Part shown: positions 50,701 through 63,585 of the stretch, in pieces
Layout of the letters: every line of letters starts with the position of its first letter
How positions within the stretch are numbered: the stretch's first letter is position 1
Assembly (NCBI GenBank): GCA_905183005.1
Contig: CAJJDO010000008.1
Coordinates: 312,927-376,926 of the forward strand
Length of the DNA stretch: 64,000 nt
Reading direction: 5' to 3'
Origin: Paramecium pentaurelia
Lineage: Eukaryota > Ciliophora > Oligohymenophorea > Peniculida > Parameciidae
Translations under genes and position numbers: made by a program
Notes under the pieces: generated by a model
Seen by the model: the letters and a program-made list of their open reading frames with translations, nothing else
What the model was told of the DNA's origin: nothing
Database searches by the model: none

Positions 50701-51920
50701 GAATCTACAGTTAAAATACAGATGTAGCTAATAACTTATTGAATGACTTAAAATCAAAAAAGAAATAAAATAAGAAAATCTAATTCTCAATTCTGTAATT
50801 ATAAAAATTAGTATTATAAATATTAAGTGATATATGCAAATAAGCTGAGGGATATAAAATTCCTTTTCATGTTTGTATTTATGATTATTTTAAAAACAAA
50901 TATGGATTTAAATAAGTAGCTGAAAAGAAAATTAAATAGGTTTATTAATTTATTTATTATGAAAAAGATAATCATATTAAAGTAAAATTACTTGCTTAAT
51001 TTTGTTATTTAATTGGAGAAATGGATGAAATAGGTTAAAAATTATTAACTGAAAGTTATCAATTTTTTTCATAAAAAAATGATTTAAATTATGGAAAAGT
51101 AGAATTGTTATTAAGTTATGAATAAGTAAGTGAATTTTTAAGTGAAAAATCATCTAGATGGTTATAATAATAATAAATTTAATAACTTTTACATTAATAT
51201 CGAAATTAATAATAAAATAATTAAAGATACTATATTAATCATGATAACTTATTATTGAAAATATTAGAATGCTATTACAGTAACAAAAAAGATTAATAAA
51301 CAATTTTAGAATCTTTATTTAATGCAGCAGATTTAGATGGAAATAAATTAATTGAATTTTCAGAGGTATTTTATAGTATCATATAATAATAGTTTAAAAC
51401 ACTTCACAGGGCAATACATTAAGATAAATTATCAAAAACATAATTATTATAAATCTTTACTACAAATGCAGATTTTTAAGATGAAAATGGTGATAAAATG
51501 TTAACTTTACCAAGATTTACTGAAATGTCTATTGAACTTGGAATATTTTAAAAAGAACATGTTTTAAAATATAGTGAAGGTAGTGAAGAATTAAAAAATA
51601 AATGGGAAAAAGAAAAATCCAATATTAAATATAGGTATATAATTTAATTATTCATTATTAGATTTTTAAGAGCTAAAAAGTTTTAAAAAGTTCGTCACAC
51701 ATTTTAAGAATTAGAAAATTAAATTAAAAATGAAGAGAAAAATAAGTAAACAATATTATGGGTAAGTTTTAAGTTGTTAAATGAAGAATCATAAAGGGTT
51801 TTATAAAAGTATTTATTATTAATTAATAATAGTTATGAAACAAATTAATGTTTGTATGAATTATTACCAGAGTTATAGTTAATAATGTAATAAAACAAAG
51901 TTATTGAATAATTAGAATGA
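47706..51920 (+). CDS. large coiled-coil protein with EF-hand-like segment (paralogue B)
   Basis: Predicted 1380 residues, a paralogue of the gene at 22259-26297 on the same strand. Shared blocks: SDVSYLKS, PPNRQQAIDLKEWLFMMI, ECTERGELLQIVWDFYVEL, RRIYSQNTDVANNLL, EGYKIPFHVCIYDY, LFNAADLDGNKLIEFSEV and LLPELQ near the end. The central 500-600 residues are Asn/Gln/Lys-rich coiled coil and align poorly with A. Introns: 47994-48016 and 48388-48409 match A in position and phase; 51635-51661 is absent from A; three introns of A are missing here. The start ATG is taken because upstream bases hold no further in-frame coding. Function unknown; a ciliary scaffold is possible. Confidence 0.85.
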
Positions 51921-52313
51921 ATATTATAGTAACTCAAGTTTATTTTATATTTTTATTAAACAAATTGGGGAGTGGGTGAAATTTTAATAACAAATTATAA
52001 ATTAATTAATAAAAATTAAAATAATATTAAAATTATAGAATGCCAATAACATTTTTTTTTATTTTTATCATCTAAAATGTTGAGTTAAATTGATTTTAAC
52101 TGATTTTTTATAACATTTTGATATAAGATCTTCTTTATGATTTGATTATTGAATTTCCACACCAATATTTAGAAAATAGAAAATTCTTTTAAAATTATCA
52201 ATAATTAAAAAATAATTGTCTTCTGATTCTTCTTCATCAATTAATTTTTATAATTATAAAATTACATTAAAATAATTTATAAACAAAATATAATGATTTT
52301 ATCATTTATGATG
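51921..52313. other. convergent intergenic region with one unexplained frame
   Basis: 393 bp between two stops. A minus-strand frame about 52068-52290 reads IDEEESEDNYFLIIDNF and ends KINLTQHFR, but it has no ATG or plausible 5' exon. It may be 3' untranslated or relict sequence. Confidence 0.35.
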
Positions 52314-55300
52314 TCATTTTAAAGCTGTTACAATATCTTCCCCACTTAATTATGATAATCTAACAATTAATTGTTTAACTCTTTTTTCTAACTAAAAATA
52401 TTAGGATATATAATATATACCTCTTCTGAATTTAGATTGGTTGATGTTAATTGATGCAAAAATGGAATTAAATCATTCATCAATACTAAATATCTTTCAT
52501 CTAATTGATCTATCAATCTATGTATTAATTTAACAATTGCAATTATAATGAAAGAACTTGTTTCATTCTTTTTATTTGAATGTCTGCTTATCACTTATAA
52601 TATTTTTAAATGAAAATCTTTCCATTTATAATCATCATTAATTAATTAGAATAAGGCTAATATAGTTGGAGTAATCCATTCATCAATATATTATAAAATT
52701 GATTCATACTATTAAACCTTTGGACAATCCAATGTTAATGCTAAAGGATCACTTAATTTTTCAAATTTTTCTGTATCAACAAATTATTCACAATCATTTT
52801 GACATAATGAAGATATAGATTACAAAATATGTCTATTTAATAAAAGTTCTAATCTATAAAACATATCACATTCATCATTAGTTCTTTTTGAAAGTTCTAA
52901 ATTAATATATGAAATTATTTACTTGCTTATTTAGGTGTTTCATAAAAGATATTATGGAATGTTTGTAATTCATTCACTATGGCATCCCATATATAAGAAT
53001 AATATTTAGTAAAATACTTACCTAATTTATCACTAATCTAAGTAGATAATCTAAAAAATTATATTCTTCTATATTTATTGAAATTATATCCAACTTCTTA
53101 TAATTATTTTCTAGACCATGTAATTAAATTATTAAATAATTTCTTAAAAGAAATATCATTAATCTTTAAAACAATCTCGATATATACTTGATTTATTTGA
53201 TACTCTAATTTATCAGCTTCGAATATTCCATTTTTTAATTCAGAATCAATATATTATTCTCTTGAATAATCAAACATTTATTAAATTTCTTTATTTAATT
53301 GCATATATTATTCACATACTAATTCTGATTCACATTTTTATATTAATTATGCAATATAATCTACACAATTCAAAACTACAAATGGTTTTAATTTTCTTGA
53401 TTAATTCATAATGCTATTTATGTAAACATCCAAATGAACTCTATTTTCAATGTTATCTAAAATACATTAAAAGCCTTATTTATCACCTTCTATCAAATAT
53501 AATATTGATATATCTGTCAAATGCTATTTACTTATTAATCCTTTAAATGATTTAATTAAAGCATAGGATGTATTCATTAAAATAAGTTTATTAGAAACTT
53601 TATGAATAATTTATTCATTATTATATGTAAATTCATTGTTGTCTAATTTTTTAATATTTTGTTCTAGACATAAGAGATTAATAAGTAAATTAAAGACTTG
53701 ATTTAAATCATTTAAATATGGGTATGAATCGATCTATGAAAGTAATGAATATAAATTTAAGATTAATGATTAATCTTATTCATTTTAAGAATCAACTAAT
53801 TTAATTAAAACTGACATAATTTCTTGTCCTTGTTATTATAATTATTTTTGAATGAATTATATTGAGTATAAATAATTTAATAATAATAACATTTCTGTAG
53901 ATAAATTTGGAGTTGGTAAACTTATTTCAATAATAATCTATTATATTAAATCTCTTATTAATTGTATTTATTATTTTTAAATCTTTATTAAATCTAACCT
54001 TAATATATCATTAAAGGCTTATAATAGTATATGAGAAACACTTTTAATTGATATACAATTTTTAATCAAAGGAACTAATGTTTCTATTTTCATTGAATGA
54101 ATTAAAGATGTTCTAATTCTTTCACTTAAAGATTTTAATTTTGAATGAGCAAAAACATTAGAGAATTTAGAAATATGAACAATTAGACTCTTTAATTAAT
54201 CAGCTTATTTAATATTCAAATCACTTTGAATTAAGTAATTTGATAATTAACCTTACAAATCTTCAACTAATTCTAATATTCTAAGAAGAGATAACTTAAT
54301 TTTTATTGGTTTTATTTATCCTCTCATAGAAAAGCCTACTTTTTTAATGCAAGATTCTAAATTTGGAGTTTAAAGTTAAGTTAATTTTTAATTTAATTTA
54401 ATCTATAAAAGTTTTTAGTGTCTTTGTGTTCTATAAAATAAAGATTCCGCTAAAGCTGTTGTTATATGCAATTTGATCTAAGGTGAAAACTTATTCACTT
54501 ACTCTTTGAATAATTGAATATATTCATTTGAAAAATAATAAGTTGATAAAATATACATTATTACCCACCATTATTCTAAAGAGAAAAGTCCAAAATTTTA
54601 TAAGATTTCTTAATTAACATCCATTGTAGAAGTTATTTAAATCAATTATGAAATGAAATAAGCAAAAATGCAAGAATTAAAGTATTTTAAGTTGTGATTT
54701 TAAAATTATTCAATTATGATTCTATAAAATAATAGACAATTACGTTTTCCATAAGTATTGACATCTGGATATGATAAAGATTTGAATGCTGATTTACATT
54801 TATTTATCTAAGTATGTTTAGCAATTAACCTAATACAACTTGTAGTTGCGGTATAGTTAATTTATAAACTCAAATCCAAATTTTGATCTAACACTTTTTA
54901 TTATAATGAAGAGCATTCCTTTAATAAATTTGACTAATGATGATCTAAATAATCATAGATGATTTGAGATATTAATATTATTTGTGCTGGTTAATTAATA
55001 TTTAATTTGAAACATTTTTTTATTGATTCAATATTGATGTGTTATATGTTAGCTCTTAATAAATCCACTAAATGTGTTAAGATATCTAAATTAGGAGTTT
55101 CCAATAGACTGATAATTAGATCAAAATCTAAATCATCTTAAACAACTATTTATTTATTTTTTAAATTATGAGAGAAAACATAAATTATCATTTAAGTTCT
55201 TACTTCTGCACTAAATAAATTTGATTGATTAAGATATTCATTAATAACAGCACAATAATCTTTTGGCAATTTGAATAAAGTTTTTTTTAGAAATGAAAAA

Positions 55301-57825
55301 TCAATTTCTTCATTTTGATCTTTGATACTACTATAATATTTTAAAATATTGAGATAACTTTAAAGAAGATCATTTTTAAAATTAGTTTCAATAAATTTAA
55401 TAAGATTAATAATTTTATCTAATTTGATATGTTGTTTTGTTTTTGTAAATGTACTACTAATTGATCTTAATTATCTATATCTTAAATCATTAAAATTCTC
55501 TAAATAAAGAGTTTGCAATTCTAAAAGAGCATTTTAATCTTTTAAATTTCCAAGACTTTTTGTGAAATTAGCTTCTTTTCTATTTTTTATCAATGATCCA
55601 ATTGTTTATTATAATAAAGATTATGAAAAATTAATTTTTTAAATTTTCAAATCGTTTTTAAAACTTTCTTTTAATTCTGCTGCAATTTATAAATAAAGCT
55701 CTTATTATTCGGCAGTTAGATCATCATATATTAAAAATAACTTAAATACAAAATTTAAATTTCTACTAGATTTATGTAATAATATCTTTAAAGATCCTAA
55801 ATGATTTAAATCATTATTGAAAAATATTTATGGATCAATATCAATAGATTTTATGTATTTTATACATAAAGCATTTTCTAAATTTAATAATTATATGATT
55901 GATAATGATTACATAATTTTAGCAATAAATTAATCATCTTCTGTATATTAATTAATAAATTTCTATAATTATTATTCTTCTTATAAAATATAACTTAATT
56001 AAATCTATAATTATTTATAGATTAACAATTTTTAAATTTAATTATTTTATAAAAGTGATTCAATTAATTTTTCATCTTATTATTTAATCAATTTTATAAG
56101 TTATTCTTTGTTTTAAACATTTTTTAATACTTTATTAGATTTTGAAAATTCATTAATTGTATCAATTTAAAAATGTACACTAAGTAATAGCAATGATTCA
56201 TAAATATTTGCATCAACTTATTTTGAATGAGTATAAGTAAATATTTATTAAAGACTCTAAATAAGTTCTTTATTATCAATTTAATCCGAAATGTTATTGA
56301 TTAATGTATAAAGTTTATTTGTATTAAACATAACTGTTTGTGGAAATTGTGTTTCAGCTATTTATAATGATTAATTCAAAATTTTAATAAATTAAATCTT
56401 TTTAGATTTAATAAAATAATTAAATGAATCTTCAATCAAATTCACTAATGTACCTATAGATAGGTCTGTCTCTTTTTAATTTAATTATTTGATCACTTAT
56501 TCTGAATTATTAAAGGTTAAATGAATTTGATTTGATTTAGGAAATAAATGTTTATATTAAGTATCTTATAAATAAGGTCTAACAACAGTAATTATTTAAT
56601 CATGCATTATTGAAACAATAGAATCTAAAAAGTGATTATCATTCTTTGTTAACTAATGTTTCAAATAAAATATTAATTAATGTAATTATTTTTCTGGTAT
56701 TTGTATATCTTTCAATTATTTAATAATTTCAATTAAAAGTAATCCATTATTGAAGAATTTAGATAAATCTTTATTTAATAAAATTAAAGATGTTTCATAA
56801 GTAGTTTTGATACCAAATTAATAAAATAATATAGCTAAATCTAAAAGATTATCATTATGTTAGACTTAAGTATATATCCATTAGGCTGTATTTTCAATTT
56901 GATTTTCAGTTAACAAAATCTTAGTTGGATCAAACAATTATAAATTAAATATGAGATAAGCAAATGATTTATTTTCATCAGTACAATTTTCAATACATAA
57001 AGCTAATAATTTACCAAATGAACCTCTTAATTAATCCATATATCCAGTTGTTACTTTTAAGTCTTATAAAATAGAATAAAGAAATGCTAATTAATTTGGT
57101 TATCTTAATTTAATATTTTAAATTTCTTATTCTGTATATAAATAATCTTAAACAGTAAATACAATTTCTTCTTATACTTCTACTTTCTATAACAATAAAC
57201 ATTGATAATCAATTATCTTCTTCAAAATTCTATAATCTAATTACATTTATCTAATTAATAAATCTCTTGGGATAGTTTATCCTCTGCTAATTGGTTCATA
57301 AAAGAATGCCCACATTGAATTCCTTTATAAATATTACTTAATAATTACCTTTATTAATCTACTAAATTTTGTAATAGTCTAACATATAATTTAGTATTAT
57401 GATAAACTAAAAAATATATTATAACTTCATCAACTAAATATTCATGAATTCTATAATTTCTTAATAGATATTCCATTGAAGCATGTGTACCTTCAAATGT
57501 CCAATATTATGACATTAATAATAAACATTATCTAATCTCTTTATCCAAATCAGCATTCTATTATTTTGTTTACAATTATCTTGTAATACCTATAAATAAT
57601 AATAACATTTAGATTTATACCTTTGTTTTAGACATTAAATAATGACTCTTAGAATCTAGAGAATCGATTATCAATTTGTGTCAATTTATTTATTCCTTTA
57701 CAACCTTGATAATAGATTGTATCTAAATCTGTTTAAGCACTCACTTATTATGTATAAAGAAGTGATGCATATTGTTTTTATTGATGTTGTAATTATCCCA
57801 ATTAAGAACTTAAAGATTATGCCAT
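52314..57825 (-). CDS. UTP10: UTP10/HEATR1 U3 snoRNP subunit
   Basis: Predicted 1799-residue HEAT-repeat protein of the small-subunit processome in the nucleolus, needed for early pre-18S rRNA processing. The N-terminus has the family marks MAQSLSSQLGQLQHQQKQYA, QTDLDTIYQGCKGINKLTQI and NYRIHEYLVDEVIIYFLVYH. The C-terminus has LIDQLDERYLVLMNDLIPFL and EEL-type end EKRVKQLIVRLSQLSGEDI. The long middle is helical repeats with no in-frame TGA. Introns: 57590-57620 (31 nt), 57323-57348, 52897-52922 and 52392-52420. Somewhat shorter than yeast (1769) or human (2144) proteins only at the human end. Its start lies 19 bp after the SF-assemblin stop. Confidence 0.87.
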
Positions 57826-57844
57826 TAATTAAAATATAAAATTA

Positions 57845-58634
57845 TCAAAATGAACTTAGACTTCTATCAATTCTAATACATGCATCATCCATTAATTGCA
57901 TTAAATTATTTGTCATTATCTATCTCTCTTTCTTTTCATCTTACAACATATATGATAAATTCTAATGCACATCATTTATCATATCAAATATTTTATTTTC
58001 CTTTTATCTTCTAAGTGTAGATTCTTAAGAAATGAAGTTTTTAAGTTAAAAAAGATTTTATTCTAATTCACCCTCTATTTACTCAAAGGATTGCAATCTA
58101 TTAATATATAATATTCATTTACCTTTGTTCTCTTTCACTTTCTAGAATGTCTTCAATCTAATTAACTGAATCTGCTATCATTTATAATTTATTCTGAAGA
58201 GCAAAGTCATATTAAGATTCATTTCTTGAAATCTAATCTTATAGATTATTCCAATCAAGTATATGAGATATTCTTTTGTCCATATCTAATGATTATTGAT
58301 TTTATTGTTGTAAACTTTTATCTAAAGAATTTTTTGTATTTTCATAAGCTTTTTATGTTTTATGATTATATTCTTAAGTCAAATGATCTTAAACATTTTG
58401 GTTAAGAGTATTTATTGAATCTTATAATTATTTGATTTCACGATTATTAACTGTTAATGCTTGTTTTTCAATCTCTTTCATTTTATCTTGTAATTATTAT
58501 AGTCTGCTAACTTTTTGATTATCAACCTCTTATGATATTCTTCTCCATTTTTCAGAAATCATCTTTATTGTATGAGAGGAGGCTGTTTATTATTATGATT
58601 GACCCACACTCTTTCTTGATTATTGCAACAGCAT
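57845..58634 (-). CDS. SF-assemblin / beta-giardin-like fibre protein
   Basis: Predicted 254-residue coiled-coil protein of striated microtubule-associated fibres; in ciliates these build kinetodesmal (striated) rootlets at basal bodies. The head MLLQQSRKSVGQSQQQTASS is Ser/Gln-rich, followed by KMISEKWRRISQEVDNQK, the typical family entry to the rod. The rod continues with MKEIEKQALTVNNREIKQLQ and MTNNLMQLMDDACIRIDRSL. One 25-nt intron (58098-58122). The length fits SF-assemblins (about 250-290). The next gene on this strand (UTP10) begins only 19 bp downstream. Confidence 0.82.
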
Positions 58635-59066
58635 TATTGATAAAATTTATTTTTAAGTTAAAATAACAGAGTTTTTTTAATTCAATCTAATAGATGTTTA
58701 ATAAATATTTGATAGTTTTAAATTAATCATCCTATTCAACATACTTGTAATCTAAATTATTATAATATTTTTGAAGATATTAATATAAGAAGATCATAAA
58801 TATAATGCAAATAACAATTAAAATTAATAAGAAATCTTCATTATTAACTTTATCTAAATCTTGCAAATTAAGAGAATTTTTAAATTATCTTAAAAATTTT
58901 ATAAGAAACACAAATATCAATCAAATATTAATAGGAATTCCATAATATTATGTTTGAGAATTTGCAATTAAGAGATTAAATTAAATTACTAGAGAGTAAA
59001 TTGAAATAAAAGAAAATGAAAAATTACTTGTTTTATTTATTTTGTTAATAAATTCATTTGATTTTA
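58635..59066 (-). other. gap with a possible broken small membrane-protein gene
   Basis: Between the methionine adenosyltransferase stop and SF-assemblin start. On the minus strand a frame from ATG 59070 (overlapping the MAT stop) reads MIKSNEFINKINKT, then FSFSFISIYSLVIQFNLLIA and YYGIPINI. It meets an in-frame TGA (58921-58923 region) and then continues coherently: LIFVFLIKFLRQFKNS, EDFLLILIVICIIFMIFLYQ, YYNNLDYKYVEQDDQF. It could be a pseudogene, a recoded TGA, or chance. No intron of normal length removes the TGA. Confidence 0.3.
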
Positions 59067-60382
59067 TCATTAATTTTGTTATATTTACTCTGCTTTCTGA
59101 GCTTTCCAGGCAACTAGGTTGATAATCTTAGGTTGCTCCCAAGTGAATTCAGGTTCATTTCTTCCAAAATGTCCTCCAGAAGCAGTTTTAGCATAAATAG
59201 GTCTTCTTAATTTTAAATCTCTAATGATCACTCCTGGTCTAAGATCAAAATGATCTTAAACAATTTCAGATAAATCATCATCATCAAGTCCATCAGCATT
59301 TGTACCATATGAATTAACACATATAGAGAGTGGTTCACTAATACCAATTCCATAGGCAACTTGAATCATGACTCTTTTGCATAATTTTGATGCAACAAGT
59401 GATTTAGCAACCCATCTTGCAGCATAAGCAGCACTTCTATCAACTTTTGTAGGGTCTTTACCAGAGAAGGCTCCTCCTCCATGGCCACCCCATCCACCAT
59501 ATGTATCTACAATGATTTTACGGCCTGTTAATCCAGCATCCCCATAGGGTCCTCCAACTGTAAATGCTTTGGAAGGATTTAAATGATATTGAGTTTATTC
59601 ATCAACATATTTTTCTGGCAAAATTTGTCTAAAATGAATAGAATAAATTATAGATACTTTAATACATGTTTATGTAATTCTGCTTCAATTTCACTATGAG
59701 TTATTTTCTCATCATGCTATTATGATATGAGTACATTATGAATTCTAACAGGATAAAATGAAGAATTTTCTCGTTTGTATTCTACAGTAACTTAAACCTT
59801 GGCATCAGGTCTCATCCAAGGACAGATTTCACTTTCTCTGCATTCTTGAAGTCTTGAAATCAGTCTATTGCAGAGATGATGTGTTAATGGCATTAATTCT
59901 GGGGTTTCATCAGATGCATATCCAATCATTAAGCCTTAATCACCTGCTCCAATTTCATCTTCATGTTTAGATCCTACAACAGCTTAATTGATTTCTTAAG
60001 ATTATTAATCTAGAGAAACTATAATTGAAGCATTCCTATAATCTAATCCCTTATCTAAATATATTAGAATATTTTATATACTTATATTATCATAACCAAC
60101 CTACTTTATTGCTTCTCTAACGATATTTTCATAAGGTACTTAAGCATGAGTAGTAATTTCTCCGAATATCATTACAAGAGAATTTTTGCATGCTGATTCA
60201 CAAGCCACTTTCGAGTTTGGATCTTATTCTAAACATGCGTCAAGCACACTGTCACTTATAAAATCACATAATTTGTCTGGATGACCTGCACTTACACTTT
60301 CTGATGTAAATAGGAAATGGCCTTTTGGTAAAGCAAATTTTATCTTCCGAATTGCCTATTAATTGTTCTCCTCTTTTTGCAT
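59067..60382 (-). CDS. MAT: S-adenosylmethionine synthase (methionine adenosyltransferase)
   Basis: Predicted 419-residue cytosolic enzyme making S-adenosylmethionine from methionine and ATP. Signatures are FTSESVSAGHPDKLCDFISD, the ATP motif GAGDQGLMIGYA, GGPYGDAGLTGRKII, the phosphate loop GGWGGHGGGAFSGKD, and KVDRSAAYAARWVAKSLV. The C-terminus includes RPGVIIRDLKLRRPIY and GHFGRNEPEFTWEQPK. Introns are 60055-60081 (27 nt) and 59629-59657 (29 nt). Length and all active-site blocks are normal. Start ATG opens MQKEENNQQAIRKIKFALPK. Confidence 0.95.
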
Positions 60383-60984
60383 TTTACTTTAACAAATTTA
60401 AAAATAAATATTATTTCTTAAATTAATTAACTTATTTATACACACACAACGTCATTCTTTACAACTCTTAAAATTTTCATGAAAATTTACTTTACATTTA
60501 ATTAAGTTTGTAATTTAGAATTAATAATGTAGCTATTATTAAAAAATTATTTTATTTTTTTTATTAATTGCTTTCAATTAATATCTATTTTTTCATAATA
60601 AGTATTGAGTAGTCTTTGAAAAGATGAAATAAATTCATCACATTTTTATCTCCATAAAATAGAATATCTAATCTATTTGTGCTTTATCTTCATTTTTTCT
60701 AAGATTCAAAAAACAAAAAGAATATAGATTATTAGAAATGAATTTATACTTCAACTTTATGATAGTAAATATAAATCTTTTATAAATTCAAAGTTTTAAT
60801 TTATTTCCCATAATTATTACTATTGATAGATGAAGCTTTCAAGAATAAACTAGGAAACTAATTAGTCATTCATATTAATTTTCAGGTTCTAACTTCATAC
60901 TGAATATATTATTTTTTAAATTGCTAAAAGGCTTATTTAAAAATATTTAAAGATGAATAATCCTGAAATTATAAAAACCAATTT
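60383..60984. other. intergenic, no gene seen
   Basis: About 600 bp upstream of the MAT gene and before the recognisable phosphorylase remnant. It could contain more decayed phosphorylase sequence, but none could be matched by eye. Confidence 0.4.
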
Positions 60985-61830
60985 TCTGAGATTAATAACT
61001 TATACACTAATTATCAAGAATTACACATGAATCATAAATAAATATATGGTAAAGCATATTTTCATCAATTATACATGATTTTATTCTTTTTACATTCTAT
61101 ACTAATCCAATATTAATGATTTTTGGATCAGAGAAACTTTTTTAATTATTGACTTAAGAAGCTGCTCCAGGATATTTAAATACCAAGAGAATCAATAAAT
61201 TAATCACCTCAGTTGCTGAAGTCATAAATCATGATCTAAACTCTAATTATTATCTAAAAGTTGTCTTCCTCCAAAATTCTAATGTATCATAAAATGAATT
61301 CATGATACCTGCTTCTGATATATCTTAGCATATCTCTACTGCAGGCAAAGAAGCATCTAATACTTCAAATATGAAATTTGTTAGGAATGGAGGTATTTCT
61401 AGGTATTTGGGATGGAGTTAACATTGAAATTTCATAAGAAGTTGGCTTAGATAATATATTTATATTTGGAGCTAAATTTGAAAAAGCCTCATAATTAATT
61501 AATTCTATGAAAAATACAGGTCCCTATAAATATATATAAAAACCATTATGGAGTGTTATTGAATCAATTAAATCTGGTATTTTGGACAAGATGTTGGTAA
61601 TTAAAAGGAAAATAGAAATTTTTTATAGTTGAAAAAAGAAAAGGAAACATAGGAATTTAAGGGCAATAGCACAGGAAGATTTTTTTGCTTATCAAGTTGT
61701 CATAGGGAATATAAACTCTAGTCTTAATGCCCATCATCTTCTAGAATTGATTAAGGCTTTGAAAGCTCATCAGAAAATAAATTCATAAAAATACTTGATA
61801 ACAACCCAGTTCATAAATGTAAAAGAATCT
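60985..61830 (+). pseudogene. glycogen phosphorylase pseudogene (C-terminal part)
   Basis: Fragments of glycogen phosphorylase in order but in shifting frames. A damaged IxxIHE(x)KRQ-like region lies near 61015-61060. EAAPGYLNTKRINKLITSVA starts at about 61158, then LKVVFLQNSNVSQNE, MIPASDISQHISTAGKEASN and TSNMKFVRNGG (the cofactor-binding segment with the pyridoxal lysine) follow. After about 61400 the frame shifts: VNIEISQEVGLDNIFIFGAK is readable in another frame. Later stretches (ALKAHQKINS region) are weaker. The N-terminal half and the C-terminus are missing, and TGA codons interrupt the frames. It is a remnant of a duplicated gene; the functional copy must lie elsewhere. Confidence 0.85.
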
Positions 61831-62340
61831 TAAAATTAGTGAATGCAGTATAATTTTTATTTTTACCAGCATATACACCTTTAACTTAACCCTATAAAAA
61901 AAGTATAAAATAGTTTTAAAGCAGTTTTTAAACAGGAATAACAGTTTGAATTCATTTTATTTTCATCGCTTAATTGATGAATTCTTTAATCAATAAGGAA
62001 AATAAGATGTACATCAATCCATTTATTTTATTATACCTTATTTGGAAAGTTCATTGAATTAATTTGAATTCTGATTTATATAAATTTAATATCATTATAA
62101 TTTTATATGCAAAATTACAGTATTCTCATTCATTCTATGGCAAGATCATTGCAAAAAAAACACAAAAAAATTATATCATTCATAATACCTTAACCAACTG
62201 CTAATAAATTATAAAAATGATTCTTATATCTATTAATAGATTTCTTTTATATTAAATTATTAAGATATTAATTAAATTAAATAATGATGATAATAATTGA
62301 TAATAATAAAGTTTAAAAAAAATAAAAAATATAAAAAAAG
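61831..62340. other. intergenic, nothing recognised
   Basis: About 510 bp of AT-rich DNA between the phosphorylase remnant and the first tRNA-Asp. The last 80 bp are part of a duplicated flank also found before the second tRNA copy. Confidence 0.45.
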
Positions 62341-62412
62341 CTCCGCGTCCGGGAATTGAACCCGGGCCTCAAACGTGACAGGCTTGAATACTAACCACTA
62401 TACTAACGCGGA
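62341..62412 (-). tRNA. tRNA-Asp (anticodon GTC), copy 1
   Basis: Minus strand 72-nt cloverleaf without intron. Acceptor arms TCCGCG and CGCGGA pair perfectly, the discriminator base is G, as is usual for tRNA-Asp. The anticodon arm CAAGC-CTGTCAC-GTTTG gives anticodon GTC, with one wobble-type mismatch position. The T arm reads CCGGGTTCAATTCCCGG and the D arm TAGTATAGTGGTTAGTA. A/B box promoters are internal. The plus strand upstream of the tRNA 3' end is A-rich, that is a T-run on the minus strand, serving as polymerase III terminator. Confidence 0.95.
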
Positions 62413-63513
62413 TTCTTAATATAAATCTATATATATAATAAATATATCCCAGAACATAATTTTATTAAGATTCAATAGTACTTGTTATCATAGAAGAAAT
62501 TTTGATGATAATTTTGATTTGGTTAAGTAATCGAATAATTCAGATCTTCATTACTCAGCTTATACAATTAGTTAGTTGCATTGTTTATTACTTCAATCTA
62601 TGTAGTCATTCTTTCATTTAGAAACTTGTAGATTGTATTGGAAAACCCTAAAAATATATTTAATTTATTTAATATATTAAATATTAACAAATATATAAAT
62701 TCAATTTGTTAAATCATTTTACATAGTAAATTTTAATTCTCTAAAAATATTAGTAAATCATTTATCAACCTTAAAATACACTTGGTTATTATAATTATTA
62801 TTAAAATTGTATAACCATCTCATAATAAAGATACGAATAGCATAATATTAGAGGCTAATTGGGTATTCACTTAAATTTTTTTTATGTTTTAAAGGTTTAA
62901 GTAAATCTCCGAGCCTATAATATGTATAGCATATGACAAATGACCTAAGGATAGTTTAGAAGTATTAAACTGTCGAATTATAGGTTTGGACCTTAAATGT
63001 TATAAAACAGAAACCTAGTATTAAAAAGTTGAAATAAATGATCTGAATGGATTTATATTAGAAAAATATAGAGATTGCTCTAAATAAAAACCCATATATA
63101 TAGTGCAGTTAAATTTGATAATGTCATCTTCGCTTAATAAATCATCAAAATATTAAGAACTAGAAATGCAAAATTATTATTATATAAATTTTAGATACTA
63201 TTTTAAAGGCATATAACCTTTTTATTAACATTCATCAATGAAACTTAAACCAAAATTTCTTCCATAATTATTATTAGTTTGAAAACACTTATCTTTTAAA
63301 GATTTTTGAAATATTTACATCTTTCACAATAAAAGCTAAAACTCTAATTTTTATAAGATTTACGAATAAAAATTAGGATTAAAAACTTGAATTTATAAAA
63401 TTATAGATATTTGTATTTAGTTCAATATTGTATAATTAAATTGAATAATAATTGAATAATGATAATAATTGATAATAATAAAGTTTAAAAAAAATAAAAA
63501 AATATAAAAAAAG
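62413..63513. other. spacer between tRNA copies, nothing recognised
   Basis: About 1.1 kb. No coding frame or second RNA gene was recognised. Its right end repeats the left flank of copy 1. Confidence 0.45.
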
Positions 63514-63585
63514 CTCCGCGTCCGGGAATTGAACCCGGGCCTCAAACGTGACAGGCTTGAATACTAACCACTATACTAACGCGGA
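63514..63585 (-). tRNA. tRNA-Asp (anticodon GTC), copy 2
   Basis: Identical over all 72 bases to the copy at 62341-62412. Flanks are also duplicated: a region of about 60 bp containing TTGATAATAATAAAGTTTAA before it and GATTCTTAATATAAATCTAT after it match, with a one-base poly-A difference. It is a recent dispersed or tandem duplication of a cassette of about 150 bp. Confidence 0.95.
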
